Source: Aricia agestis
Lineage: Eukaryota; Arthropoda; Insecta; Lepidoptera; Lycaenidae
Assembly (NCBI RefSeq): GCF_905147365.1
Contig: NC_056422.1
Coordinates: 2,792,501 to 2,856,500 of the forward strand
Length of the DNA: 64,000 nt
Direction: 5' to 3'
In this document: piece by piece, positions 33,101 to 48,400 of the stretch
Position numbering within the stretch: the stretch's first letter is position 1
Layout of the letters: each line of letters opens with the position of its first letter
The notes under the pieces: generated by a model
What the model was told of the DNA's origin: nothing
Seen by the model: the letters and a program-made list of their open reading frames with translations, nothing else
Databases searched by the model: none
Program-made: the position numbers and the translations under genes

Positions 33101-36100
33101 GTCAAATGGGGTTTATGTTGGCATAGGTTGGTGTCAATTTTTATTTGTAGGTATTTATGACCAGGTGGTCAGGTCACAGGAGTTGACGCGCAACTCGTCG
33201 CGGCGATCGATACACCTCATACGTCACAGACTCGCAGGACCAAGCGCCTGGGCCCTGAGGCATACACTAATCACAAACACGCAGTTAACAGCGGGGCTAA
33301 AATGGTCGCATTTTGCAATCCCTCTTAAATCAATTCAGAAACTAACAGTCAAACTGACGAATGTCAAATTAGTACGAATTACTAGAATTGCAAGCAGAGT
33401 GGCCATTTTACCATTTTGTGATTTTTAAAAAATGTATCATAATATGATTCTCCAAAGCGACAGGTCTTACTATAAAATATTGTGCCCGCAACTCCGTTAC
33501 TCAGAAATGAGTTTATTACGCGGGAACCGGACATTTCTTCGGAATATCAAGTATTTTATGTCCTTTCCCGGGACTCAAAAGTATAATATCCATATCTTTC
33601 CAAACCAAATTTCAACAACACCGTTCAGCGGTTGGGGCGTGAAGCTAACAAACAGGCACTCGCACTTTCGCATTTCTAATATTAGTATGGAAATTGGAAG
33701 TATGGATTTCATTATCCAAAAGCAAATACGATCAGAAATTGCTCACGCACTTGCAACTTCTCCGATATTGGGCGGTTTCTATCAGGTGATAGTTTGCTCG
33801 TTTGTCCCCTAAATTATCTTTTAATAAAAAATAAATTAGATGAAGATTTGTTTCCTAAGAACGTAGATTTTTATTTGTTAGAATTGCGAGATGAAACAGT
33901 GGCGGTCTTAACATGCGAAGTGCTTAAGATTTTATGGTGCCTTACTTTATCTTTGTAAATAAGCTTAATAAATTAAAAAATATTCTGAGTATGCTACCAA
34001 GATAGTATTAACGTTTAAAATACAGGTAGAGTTAATACTTTACAGTTTTTACTTTTTATCATCTTATGCGTTAAATGCCAGCTACATATTATTTCTTTTT
34101 TTTATATTTTCTTTATCTACATGGCCATCAGACGAAAAGGCATTTCTGATTTCACGCCATCGCTGTAGGTTCGTTCAGAAAGTAACAAGTAACAGAAACC
34201 CTAAACGAACAATGCAATCCTGTCAAATATCAGGGTATTTTATGTCGCGTTGGTCTTTTTCATTCCTGTATTTGTAGAATGTAAACCTTTTTATCTTTAA
34301 CGTGCTGTTTTACTTCATTTTGCAACATTGTTATTCTTGCAAATTTTCATACAGAATGCCTTTATAAATCATACCGTACGAAATGGATGCGCACCGTACG
34401 AAAATGTTTTCTCAAGACATGAAAATAAGCGGATTATGTATTTGCGTAGGATATTGGCTGTTTAACAACATATGAAAACAGGTGACTCGAGAGTCGAGAC
34501 GTGTAATCCGTTTATATACACATTGCTCATGCCGCAGGGTTTCCGTACAAGACGAGCTATAAATACCCACACGTGCACTACCACGCGGTCTGCGTTTCGT
34601 CTATGATGCATTCAAGAGTTTTGAGAAAACTTTCCGTAACTTAAAGTATGTCCATACCAAATTTCAGCAAAATCGGTTCAGCAGTTCGGGCGTAAAGAAC
34701 TAACAGACACACAGACAGACTGACATACTTTTGCATTCATAATATTAGTATGGATTTGTTGCTTTAGCGTAGATGCTTCCTGTTTTTTTCTACGTGTTGG
34801 AATATAGGTATTAATGAGTACAGGTAACGGCAATTACCCTAAAAATGTATCTTTGACCAAAATTGCCTAATTGAAGAATTATTGTATCTACTAAACTTTG
34901 ATTATATAGCTACTAGTATCACAGCCTGTTTTACGTGACCTTTGTTTAAGTTAACTGTATGATTACTTGATAAGTTATCACTTCTCGGTAAAATTACAAC
35001 ACATAATACATATTATTATTTTACTTTGTAGTTTAGACTTTAGACAATAGACGGCTTTCAGCTAAGTTATCACGTGATAAGCATACAGAACCACATTGAC
35101 AGCGAAAATTAACATACATTGTTTTATAATAATCAGCTATATTATATACACGTCACAGAGTAAATTAATAATTGCAATTTTTGTCTACCACTATTTGATA
35201 TAGATGCAATTGTAGCTTAAAACAAAAGGTGATATAACCGCTCCTTTTACTCATTTTATATTTGAGTAAGGCCTTGTAGTTTTGACAAATCACATAGCTC
35301 GTTAAGCCTTACCAGGTAATACAATCAGAAAATCATCTATGAAAAGTAATACGGGACACCGGACATGCCAAACAATCGTGGTGCGTTGATTTCCCGCTTC
35401 GAAGAACGTGTTATAGTCATGTCGGTGTTATTGCAAAACATTCCAACACTCCCATAGCCGAAAGAAATACTCTACATGGCTTTTTACGTTCCCAAAATAA
35501 GCCTTACTGCTTTCATAATAAGCGTCACCATTGTCAAGGTGAACCGGTGTCGTAGCCTGCAGCCATTACATAATTTAATTATTTTGCTTAACTCTTGTGA
35601 TATAAATAGATCTTCAGCATTAATTATTACGAACGCTTCCCACCGTTCATTATCATCAGAATGTTAGATTAGCGCGAAGTCAGGGGAACATTTCTGGGCT
35701 AGTATTGGTAATGATTATTTAGTGAAGAAACCATGCCTTTTTAATTTGCTCGGTGGTCATTGTTACTAGGCATGTATGTAATGCTCAATGTACAATTATT
35801 ACATCGGCGAAAGAGAGGTGAGTTCGAGTAAATAGGTTAACAGGAGCAAAAAGGGACACCAAACCTAGCCAAGGTTCACTTTCCTCTGTTCAAAGAAATA
35901 TTTTACATTAATTCTTAGTGCTTATTATAACCTTGTCTATCAATATTCAGTCGGGGTCTGCGCTATCTATTTTTTGCAAGCACTTTTTGTACAATCGTGG
36001 AGGTTGGGTTGCGAAACACTTCGTGATTGTTCAAACTCGTTTGAGTTTTTGTCTTGTGATTTGTGATCACTTTATGATGTCATGTTTGGTTACTTCAGCA

Positions 36101-39100
36101 AGTATGCATCAGAGGCCGTGGTAGCCATTTTAGGCACGTCCAACATACTTACTTGTCATTTTTTACAGTGGAAAGAAAAAGAAGGAGCTTAAGAATGTTG
36201 ACTGTTCGACAATATTTATCTTTAAGCTTCGATCTTTGTTTATTACCAAATTGCGTCTACAAATCTGAATATAGACTGATGTTGTGAAATGGCGAAAATA
36301 GTTCACAGTTCTACAGACTGGAGTGACGTCAGCGACCAGATCGTCAACAGATTAAAGAAATGCCCTGACTTGCTGCGTTTAAGAAAACCTGGTGTAGTAT
36401 ATTTTATAATTGCTCAATTTAATAAAATACATTAATCTTAACTTTCAACAATAACAGCATCATTCTAAAATTAACAACAAAAGCAGTTGTTGGACTGCTT
36501 TTGTTGTTAATTATAAACCTTGTTTTTTATCGATTAAAATTGCTTTTATCAATGTAGTAACCTAAGCCCCAATTTCACCAACGTCTGTTAGTGTTAACCG
36601 CTTGTTAAAATGTCATGTCTTCTCGTTCATTCATATGAAAATCGAAAGAGGTAACGTCATACTAATTCCGGCGTTAACTTTAACAGTCGTTGGTGAAATT
36701 GGGACTTAAGATCTACAAACATAAGAAACAACTTAGGTCTTAGGTACACCGTATTCTTAGATATCAAACTTGTTCGTGCATAGAGCATGCGCGTTCTCCA
36801 CCTTGACCTTACCAATGGGGGTGTCACCCCCCACCCCCCACATCCGGGGGGAAACCGTCACATAAATCAATAGTGCAACGACATATTACACACGTTTATT
36901 TATATACCAGTTGATATGCTATACTTGGGTTTGGTGATAACGGTCTTTACTTAATATTACTCTCTCAACATATTATCTCTTAAGTCTTTACACTTAAACG
37001 AGTGAACCGATCTAAATAAAATTGGTTTGGAGATACTTTGAGCGACGGGAAAGGAAATATAACGGTTTTGTTGCTGAAAAATGTACAGTTCCGCGCAACA
37101 AACAATTTACAGGGCAACGGACTTGCGGGCCCGCAGGCCGCAACTCGTAGTAGTATTAGTACTTAGTAATTACTTCTAAGTTTAACTTTTAATCTTAGAA
37201 AATACTGTTGTAATGTAACAGAATTCTATGTACGAAATAACACATCAACTGGCTGTAAAAAATCACAATCATTCATCTAGGGACTTCTCTAGGGGCCCAT
37301 AAAAATATCTTGATAAGAAAATTATAGGAATGTCGAAAAGTAACATATTACATAATATTCGTTATCGTATGTTGTTATAATAATTCTGTTAGAATATAAT
37401 ATTTTATCATGACCGGTTTTTTATCGGTTTCTATGAACTTTTCATGAATAACACTATTTCTTAAGATTGTGTGATTCAAAACGATAGCGAAGTAGAATTA
37501 ACACGCTAAGGTTTATATTAATCTTTCTAATAATTTATAACTTATGAATTATTATGATCCGAGTTCTGGGGTTTGTATTAAATGTTTTTTTTTTTTTAAA
37601 TTCAGTGTTCATGACTGGTTAAAAGTTTTAGCCAATCAAAAGCGTTTGTAAAAAAACTCCTGTCAAAAACCTCAGAAACCAAGCTTTAAATATCCAAAAT
37701 AACAAGTCAGGGGCGGATAAAATGTAACGCCCAAGGGGCAGGCAGTATTTAGGTCAAGAAGTATCCGATGACCGATACATTTAAAACCAATAAAGTTATC
37801 GCAAAACAAATTAACTTAATGAAATCATAATCGAAATGTGTCAAGGACTTGCTTATTAGCATATTAAGCATCAAAATCACAAAAAATTACAGCTTTTGAA
37901 TTACAGAACACAAAAATAACGCCCTGCGACATCTATATATATAAAAGTCAAAGGTGACTGACTGATTGACATAGTGATCTATCAAGGCACAGCCCAAACC
38001 ACTGGAGATTTTGATAAATTCCAACCCCAAGAGGTTCAAATAGGGGATGAAAGTTTGTATATAATAATACTTCTTAACGCGAGCGAAGCTGCGGACAAAA
38101 GCTCGTATTTTTATAAAATGTAACGAAATATTAAACCATAAAAATGCCATAAAGAACATGAAACTAACATTTAAATGTAGAATTTTGTATAATGGATAAT
38201 AATATTTTAATGAAGAAACTGGAAAGAACCCGTTAAGACGCTGACAACTGCCAATGACCTTGAGGATTCGCATTTTTAAGCCACGCCCCCTAATTGTCCG
38301 ATAAGACAGCGCCAGCTTTGCTAGCGGCTAAACCGGGAACTTCTAAAAGATAGGTTTGATTAATATTGAGCTGTCGCATAGAGATTTCAATAGATGGCGC
38401 GTAATAAATAAATACTATGTACTATACTTCCGTGAGCGAACTATAAGAGTGCGGAAGATTAGTGCAGAATGCAGATAGAACGGAGCACAGCGGAGAGGTA
38501 ATATTAACGCACTTGAAAATAAACTTTATAATCATTAAACTAAAGTGCATAAATGCTTGAACCTTACAAAAAATGCACGTTTGTCCTCGAGGATACGCGG
38601 GAATCTTTAAAAGTTTGAAGTCGATATTATACTGATTCGTTATGTCTATTGTGGTAGTAATGTAAGCCATACACGTTACGCAGGTAGACCGGAATGTGTG
38701 AGGGAATATACCTGTGCAGTTTTTTGGACCTGCGCAGGCGACCAGGTCCCACACACATACCGGTATACCTGTGCAGGCATACCTGCGTGCTGTACAGGTG
38801 GATCTCTCCCGTCCCCGGTAGACCGTAGCGTGTAAGGCTTACTTATGGTAAATAAAACACAGTTATTCTTTTATAATATACCTATTATATTATAAAATAA
38901 TGACAAAACCCAACTGCGTAAAAACATTCAATTTTTTTCATAAACATTTTTTCTGTTACATTACAATTTACATTAAAATTACAATTACATAAGTACAGCA
39001 AGAAATAAAACAAAATTCAGGAATCGTTTTTTACAGTTCCGGCAAACGATGCTTTGCCATAATATTATATTTACGATAATATTATTATTTTAATTAAGTG

Positions 39101-39379
39101 ACTAACGGCCGTTCCCAATATATGATCTATCTCTGGTTTTGCCCTACTAGAGATATGAATACGAGTAGCTCACACTAGACATTAGAGACATATATTTTAT
39201 GTCAATTGTGAGCTATTCCTATCTCTAGTAGGGCAAAACCAGAGATAGATCAAATATTGGGAACGGTCGTAAATAGGTAAGTATGTCACCATGGCAACGT
39301 TGATCGCTATCCCGTCGCACAAACTTAATGGTCGCCGTCAGTCTCAGGTTATAATTTACTATTATTTATGCATAATATA

Positions 39380-39422
<43 letters not shown>

Positions 39423-42400
39423 GCTGGGCACCGTTAATCAAATAGTTAACTTCGTTAATCGTTAATCCGTTAAAAAAAATGTTAGCTTCGTTAAACGTTA
39501 AAGCGTTACACTGCGGACGAATTAGCGCAAGTTAACGTTAATCGTTAATCCGTTAATATGTGTAATATGGCCTTGTTGTATTTTATATCATTGCGTTAGT
39601 GTACATACAAAACCTGTTGGTTTAAGGTTTTGGAAGTTAACAGGTTAGGGACAAAACAAAATACTTCTATAATTATTGTATTCTATGTAGAAATTACAAT
39701 ACAATAATTATTATAGATATAGTTTATTGTTATTATAAATCATTTGCATGTTGATAAAGAAGAGTGCAGTATAATTTAGTTAGGTAACTAAATTATACTG
39801 CACTCTTCTTTATCAACATGCAAAATATGATTTATAATAACAATAAACAAATCACTCTTTCTATAAGCATCGGCGCTGAGTAATGAAATGATAAACGATT
39901 AACGGACTTCTGCATATTAACGGAAGTTAACCAGTCCGTTAATATTTTTTAAAAGTTAACTTAAAAGTTAAACCGTTAATCAAAATGTTAACTTCGTTAA
40001 TTAACGATTAACGGTTTAACGAGTTGATGCCCAGCTATATATATATATATATATACAGTGTGTAACAAAAACTAGTGATAATACTTTAGGGTGTGTACAT
40101 GTTCCTTGTAGAGAGTTCACTGTGAAAGTAGCAGCTCTGAAAGACGAACATTTTTTTTCACTTTTGTATGGGCAAGGGCCCGAGCGTCACGAGTTTTCCC
40201 ATACAAAAGTGAAAAAAAATTTTGGTCTTTCAGCGCTGCTACTTTCACAGTGAACTCTCTACAAGGAACACGTACACAACCTAAAGTATTATCACTTGTT
40301 TTTGTTACACACTGTATATATATATACTTGTATTATATATATACTTGTTGAGAGTTCACTGTAAAAGTAGCAGCGCTGAAAGACCTAATTTTTTTTTCTT
40401 TTGTATGGGGAAACTCGTGACACTTGCCCTTGCTCATACAAAAGAAAAAAAAATCGTCTTATCGTCTACACACTGTATATAATATATATATACAGTGTGT
40501 AACAAAAACAAGTGATAATACTTTAGGTTGTGTACGTGTTCCTTGTAGAGAGTTCACTGTGAAAGTAGCAGCTCTGAAAGACGATTTTTTTTTCTTTTGT
40601 ATGAGCAAGGGCAAGTGTCACGAGTTTCCCCATACAAAAGAAAAAAAAATTAGGTCTTTCAGCGCTGCTACTTTTACAGTGAACTCTCAACAAGGAACAC
40701 GTACAAACCCTGTGTCGAGAAAATTGAATGCCGAAATCACCTACTTCGGAACTTCTGTAATAGGCTAAAAATTTACAAACTGATACGAAATATCCCATCA
40801 AAGACACAAATTTGACCCAAAGCGTGATCATGATGAAGTTATTAGAAAATTATTAGAAAACTTTGGCCGGGTGATAAAAAGAAGACCCAACACTGCAAGT
40901 GCTAACCTAGTAAAAGACATTTTATATTAAAAAAAAATAAGCTTCGTTTCTTCTATCAAACATGGTCAAGAAAATTAAAAACAAGCAATAAGAGATTTAG
41001 AATTACAAGAAGGTATTAAAGTAAAGCCTTGCGGGCTATTTATAGATACAGACTTGCCATTTTTAGGAGCAACGCCCGATGGAATTTGCGATGAAAAAAC
41101 TATTTTAGAAATTAAATGTCCCATCACAGCATATAACATTGGAGTAGACGCTGCTATAACACAACAAAAAGTTACATTTTGGAAAATAGATAAACAGGGC
41201 AAATTAAATATAGACAAAAATCACTCCTGGTTTTATAAGGTGCAAGGGCAGCTCCATATTTCAGGTTACGAATATTGCCTTATTATTATTGATAGGCATG
41301 TAATGGTCTTCAATTGAGTCACTATCAATTATCAATATTAGATTGCAAAGTATGCATAGAAATGTGAATTTTGAATTGAGGCCATCTTGCTTTTCACCTA
41401 CTAGTTCTATGTCAGTTAAAGCACATCCAAGAGGACCATGATGAGAAATTTCTTGCAACCTCTTATAAAAATATGAAACACTTATAATTCTTCTTCCGAC
41501 ATCAGGTTTCTTCTGAGGAAGTGCAGTTTCAACAATAAGCTTTTCAGCATCACATTAGGCCTCCAAACTACATAGTCCAGTGTCATGGGTACTTTTTTCT
41601 TCCAGCCTGTAAGTAAGTTTATAGTTTGAGACATCGACATTTAACAACAGTTTAAAAACTGGATCACCACAAAATTTCATAAATTAAAATGATTAACTTT
41701 TCGATTATTGGGAAATAGGAATTAGGATAAAATTATACAGAACTCAATATTTAAAAAAGCCTTTTGCTCGTTTGCCTTCTAATTTCATTAAAAAGGTATA
41801 CTAAAAATTTTATTAGGCTAATACGCTGCACTCCGCAGTAGGGGTGGGTCGTTATGTGATTTTTAACCGACGAAACAAGTTGTAACTGTACGACGCGGGC
41901 GCCCGGTAACGGTGTGACGTCATATCACAATTTCGCCGCGCGGGCCCCATACAATAAACGTGATTTTTTGCTCTATCTCAATAACTGCAACAGGTAGGCA
42001 CTTGAAATTTTCATCAAGGCCTTAATTATATATGTACTTTAATAATTAATAGTAATATTATATTATGTTACTAAACTTTTCGATTATTGGGAAATGGGAA
42101 TTAGGATAAAATAATACAGAACTCAATATTTAAAAAAGCCTTTTGCTCGTTTGCCTTCTAATTTCATTAAAAAGGTATACTAAAAAATTTATTAGGCTAA
42201 TACGCTGCACTCCGCAGTAGGGGTGGGTCGTTATGTGATTTTTAACCGACGAAACAAGTTGTAACTGTACGACGCGGGCGCCCGGTAACGGTTTGACGTC
42301 ATATCACAATTTCGCCGCGCGGGCCCCATACAATAAACGTGATTTTTTTCTCTATCTCAATAACTGCAACAGGTAGGCACTTGAAATTTTCTTCAAGGCC

Positions 42401-45400
42401 TAAATTATATATGTCCTTTCAATAATAATATTATAATAAAATAAAAAATTAAGGGGGGCTCCTATACAAAAATCACAAATGTTGGCCTATTTTGCACTAT
42501 AACGGTATGTGTATTCATAAGTGAGTCCGATTAGTAACATAATATAATATTATTATTAATTATTAAAGTACACATATAATTAAGGCCTCGGTGAAAATTT
42601 CAAGTGCCTACCTGGGTAGGGTGCCTAGGATTCATTTCTCTAATATCGCAAAATGCAACTCTGCTTGCAATTCATTTTTGTATTTTTGCACTGATTTGAC
42701 ATTTGTCAGTTTTGACAATTCATTTGCTGAATTGATAGAGAGGAATTGCTAAATATTACCATTTTAGCCCCGCAGGGCTTAGGTATCATTAGGAGAGCCC
42801 ATTTAACCAAAAATGGGTGTTATTTTTTTTTAAATGACAATATTTTATCCCATTTAAAATCGTTGCAGAAAGGTCACTCGCGGCGCGGGGGAATGAAAGG
42901 GGGTGACGCCGGGATGAGGCGCGCGCGCGTGCCTATAGCCTATAGCCTTTTTTCAAATCGGACCAGTAGTTCAAACAAACAAACAAACTCTTCCCAATTA
43001 TAATATTAGTATTGATATAAACTAATTAATATTTTTGCTAGGTAATCTGCGCGGAACTAGTTGGCCGCACATACCGGCGGCGCGGCCAACTAGTTCCGCG
43101 CGGACTAAAGCAAACTCGCTGTCGCTCGCTAGGTCGACCGGTGCAGTGGGCGGCGGGCGCTAGCTGCGACTCCAAACGAAACAACGCGACGATCGCTCGA
43201 CGGTACTTCATACCACCCAATGCAATAAAAACGTTACAAAAATCACTACTCTACTATATAAATACGACTCGAAACTAGTTATTCGGTTACTGTATGTAGC
43301 TAGTTATTGTAACTATAGTGACGTGAAATAACGCTCACCCCTACTCCGCAGTGAAGCCGCACCCTATTAGGGCCGGGACACAAAAACACGGTCCGGCGCC
43401 GTACGACGTCGCGTCGTCGTGCCGTGATTTTGTGTCCCGGCCCTTACGGAGCATGTCCTTGAATAGAGCTGAAAGAATCGCGCAATCGCATCGCGCTCAA
43501 ATAGTAATAAACTTATTATATCTATATTTACCTAGCCTATCGTAATTGTAAAAATATACTTGCCTTTTTAAAATACTACCCGTCGCTATATTGCGATCGG
43601 CATTTGCTACATTTTCCACTGTGTTATTATCTAATTCCATCGTTTTCGGTAGACTGGAAAAAAATTAAATCATAATAATATCATAAAAAGGCTAAAATAG
43701 CTTGTAATAGATAAACTGGATCATAAAAAATACAATGAATGAGCCATGCTTTGGCACGAATGGGCCGACTCGACCAGAGAAATACCACGGACTCACAGGA
43801 AAACCGGCGTGAAACAGCCCTTGCGCTGTGTTTCGTAGTCGTGAAGGACGTTTGGTTACAACTTATAATAAGTAGATAAATAAACTTATATTACCTTTCC
43901 AACATACTACCTGCCGCTGGATCTGAATTGGCATTTGGTGATTGGTTTGGGTTATCAATAATTGCACTATCCATGGTTTTCCGCCGCCTGAAATAAAAAT
44001 TTAAATAATAAAGGCCTAAATAAAACTTCAGATTCAAAGCAAAATGAACTTATAGTACGTAATTATAGTACTTGTACTATTATTTATTCTGTGCTAATAG
44101 TGATAAAAAAAACCATAAAAAGTATTACGAAAATTCTCTGAAACTCGATCCATAGACCGATTGATTGATTTATCAGAACGATCCCCGACGCGCGACGCTA
44201 AAACTTATTTAGGCTAACGAAATAATCAACTTTATGAGTGGTGATTTTTTAACTTTTTGAACATTTATTTTGGAGTGCAAAACTCCAACATAAATGTTCA
44301 GATATAAAGCAAAATTATTATCAGTGATAAAATAAAACATAAAAAACTGTATTCACATTTACGAAAACCCTCTAAGATTCGAACCATAGGCCGATTGGAA
44401 ATTGATATTATAATGTTATCACAACGATTGTGATAACATTATTATGTCAATTTCCAAGGTCTATGGTTCGAATCTTAGAGGATTTTCGTAAATCGTAATC
44501 AATCGTAATACAGTTTTTTTATGTTTTATTTGACACAACGATCCTGGCTATCCTAAAACACATTGAGAGTGACGAAATATTTTGATTCGGGGTCGTAATT
44601 GTTCGTTTTTTTTTTTTAATAAAGACGTACGCAACTAGAAAGTAGATAAAATTGAACTTACTTTTACTTCCATCATGTGTTTGTGGCTTTCACGAAGCTG
44701 TCGCTTTTTTGCTGGACGTCTTTTCTTTTTCTTGTCACCCATTTTTACAGACGCGCAATATAATTTCAAATATTTACAGAAAAATATTTACAGAATAAAC
44801 TTAATACACTATAAAACAATGAGAAATACCTATATACAAATTTTAAGAACTAAACGCTTCAATTACACTAAAATCACAATATCGGCAGAGCGAAATCCGT
44901 CACACGTCCACATAGCACCGCGCCTCAGCGAACACTGTCGGTTTTCATGCGAGAGAGAGAGATGTGAAATGTTCACTCAGAAGCGTGGATACATTTTTCG
45001 TTTGTTAGAGGAAAAATAAATATTGTGGGAAATCTAGATGTCAGAGCCGAAAATTAAATCGGCCAATCTTTGGATTTTTGTAAAAGGTATCAAATAAACA
45101 AATTTTTAAAGCATAGATTGTATTATTACTTTAGTTAGAACTGTTTAAAGTTCCCGAAAGATGTGACTTTGGTATTTTTTTTCATCCAGTAGGAGTACAT
45201 TATTTTATTATTTAAATCGGACAAGCTTTTCCAAATATAATCAAAAATCACACACGGACGTAAAAAAAGTACGGACGGATCGCCATTAAGAAATGAGTGA
45301 AGCACCCTTAATAAGCCCAGGCGATCATATGTACACATCTTGCACAAACACTCGCACTGTAATAAGCCGATCGTACCGCCATTACGCAATAAGACTGCAT

Positions 45401-48400
45401 CGCAGTGACACGTCTTTGTCATTCATAAATAAAAATAAATATGCCATCTTGTGTTGTAAAATGGTGCAAGAACAATACAACCTTACAAAAAAAACATCAA
45501 GGAATAATATTTCATAGGTAAGATAACATATTTTTAAAGTATTTTGATAAAAATAATGTAAATATTAATTCAACTTCAACAGGTCAGTAATGTCCATAAC
45601 AAAGTTGGGAAATTTTCCCCAAACCGGGGAAAATTTTAAATTATTTTTAAATAATCAAATAATTAATTTTATTGTCTTTTATTAGTGTCATGTAAGTATT
45701 TAGCATACTATTGACCAGTAATTAGGCAGGAATACAATAATAGGGGTGTAGACAGTAAACGAAATCTAATACAAATTATTGTTTTTTTGAGAGTTTGTAT
45801 TATAGAATTACCGAAAATGGACATATTTTACTTAATAACTTTATAATATTTTTTATATTTAATAAGTGATTTTTTTTATTGAAATAAGAGTGTATTTATT
45901 TTTTATACATATTTTTAGGTGTAACAAAATACTTAAGTACTATCAGAGAAGTTGATTCCTATGCAAATCGGGGACATAAGTAGTTTGGTTGCGTTACGTC
46001 AAACCCAGCCGACAGATCACAATTAACATTGAATTGACATAAGTATTCGACCAAATAATATATAAATTCGTTATATAGAAATTCGCTATCGTCCCCCGTG
46101 GCTTAACGTTGACAGTTTTCTACATGCTATTACCGATTCAGTAAGCTCATTTTCCGGATACGATCACTTGGTACTCCTTGGTGATCTGAATATCAACTTA
46201 TTAGCGGTGCAAGATCTGAACACCAAAAAATTCACTGATTTCCTAAATTGTCTATCTCTTCATCAATTTGTTAACGTCCCAACCCATTTTACAGACCATT
46301 CAGAATCACTAATTGACACCATCTCCTCGGACTACAATTTGAACAACATACTCGTGAATCATATCCCTGCTTTAAGTAATCATGCACTAATTACTTGTGA
46401 ACTAAATTGCAAAAGGAGTAAAATAGACAAGAAATGGATCTGTTACCGACCAATGAAAGATATTAATGAACAAAACTTTGATAAAGATGTGAAAGATATC
46501 AACTGGGAAGGATTAATAGAATTTAACACGGACATTGACAGTCTTGTCACTAGCTTTAACGCATATCTTACCATTCTATTCGACCGTCACGCGCCATATA
46601 AATATACTTACATTCATCAACGGAATTACCCGTGGATAACAAATACTATCAAAGAAATGATGAGGATTCGTGACAAAGCCAGGTCCACATATCAGAGAAC
46701 TAAAAAGGAAGCCCACTTATCATTCTATAAAGAAATGAAATCCTTGGTATCCTCAGCACTATATAACGAAAAGGTAGCATACTTCGATAAATATATTAAC
46801 AACAATTCTAACAAACCGCGTACACTGTGGAAACATATCAAAGAAAATATTGTAGACTTTAAAAATAAAAATCACACTCTACCAACCTGCTTAAATGACC
46901 CCATATCAATCAACAACCATTTCACAAACATACCACAGTTACAAAACAAAAACCTATCAACTCTCACATATTACGAGTTTCACAGGTTTAATGACAAGAC
47001 ATTTTCCTTACAGACAGTTAGTGAAAATGCCGTCCTTAATGCTATCCGCTCAATAAACAACAACGCAAAGGGTATAGATGATATTAGTTCAGAAATGATA
47101 CTATTAACACTTCCACATACTCTGAAAACTATAACACATATGATCAATAAATCCATAGAATCCTCTACTTTCCCCGACTTATGGAAGACAGCAATCGTTA
47201 GACCTTTACCAAAAAAACCAGATCCAACTTCACTTTCCGACCTTAGACCGATTAGCATTCTCCCTTTTTTATCTAAGGTACTCGAGAGAATAGTCAGCAA
47301 GCAATTGGTAGAGTTCCTTGAATCCAATGACATACTTCCTAAAAAACAGTCGGGGTTCCGCAGGCAACATAGCACTACCACTGCACTTTTTGATGTAATC
47401 GATGATATTCTGAAAGCATCGGATGAAGGAAAAGGAACTCTTTTAGTCCTGTTGGATTTCTCTCGTGCTTTCGACACCATAAACATCAATTTACTCCTCT
47501 CTAAATTAGCTTATTACGGTTTTGACTCTGATACAATTAAATGGTTTGAGAGTTATCTGGTCGGTAGGTTGCAGAAAGTACTCACTCAAAATTCCAACGG
47601 TTCCACTAACTTTTCAGATCCTATTGCGCTAGAATGTGGAGTTCCACAAGGCTCCATACTGGCTCCAATCCTCTTTATCCTATATGTTGCAGATATGACT
47701 GATAGTATTAAAAACTCAAAATTTCACATGTACGCTGATGATCTACAAGTATATATTAATTTTAAACCACAGAATACGCAAGAAGCTGTCCAATTGCTAA
47801 ATGATGATCTTAAAAACCTGGTAAAAAAATCAAGAAACCACGGCCTCATCCTAAACCCTCTCAAATCCAAACTTCAAATTCTAGGTACAAAACAACAAAT
47901 AAAGCTTACACAACAACACCAACCAGTAATAAAAATACAAAACAATATCCTGGAACATGTCACTATTACTCGAAACCTAGGACTCCTAGTAGATAGTGAA
48001 TTAAATTTTGAAGAACATGCATTGCATATAGCCCGAAATTGTTTTTACAGACTAAAGGTGATTTACGAAATACGTCAATTCATTTCCACAGAAGTCAGGG
48101 TAAAGCTCTGTGAAGCATTGATTCTATCAAAATTAAATTATGCCGATACAGTCTCTGCAGGCTGCCTCTTGAACCGTAGCAAAAGAATACTACAACGAGT
48201 ACAAAACGCTTGCATCCGCTTCTGCTTCCCTGTCCCACCTAGAGGTCACGTAACTCCCTTCATAAATAACGCCAATCTGTTAAAAATGGAAATACGTCGG
48301 CACTTTCATCTCGCTACACTAATGTTTGGCATCATTAAATCTCGCCATCCCTCATACCTATACGAAAAACTCGTATTCTCCAAGCGAGATGCTAGAAACC

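Noticed and set aside
37887..38273. 128-codon minus-strand frame
   Set aside because: More than half is the Helitron-like repeat at 37929-38106; the rest shows no domain.
40523..40831. 102-codon minus-strand frame rich in Phe
   Set aside because: It crosses the fold-back MITE at 40493-40712 and has no family resemblance.
46980..47489. 169-codon minus-strand frame
   Set aside because: It is the antisense shadow of the LINE reverse transcriptase, which is clearly coded on the plus strand.
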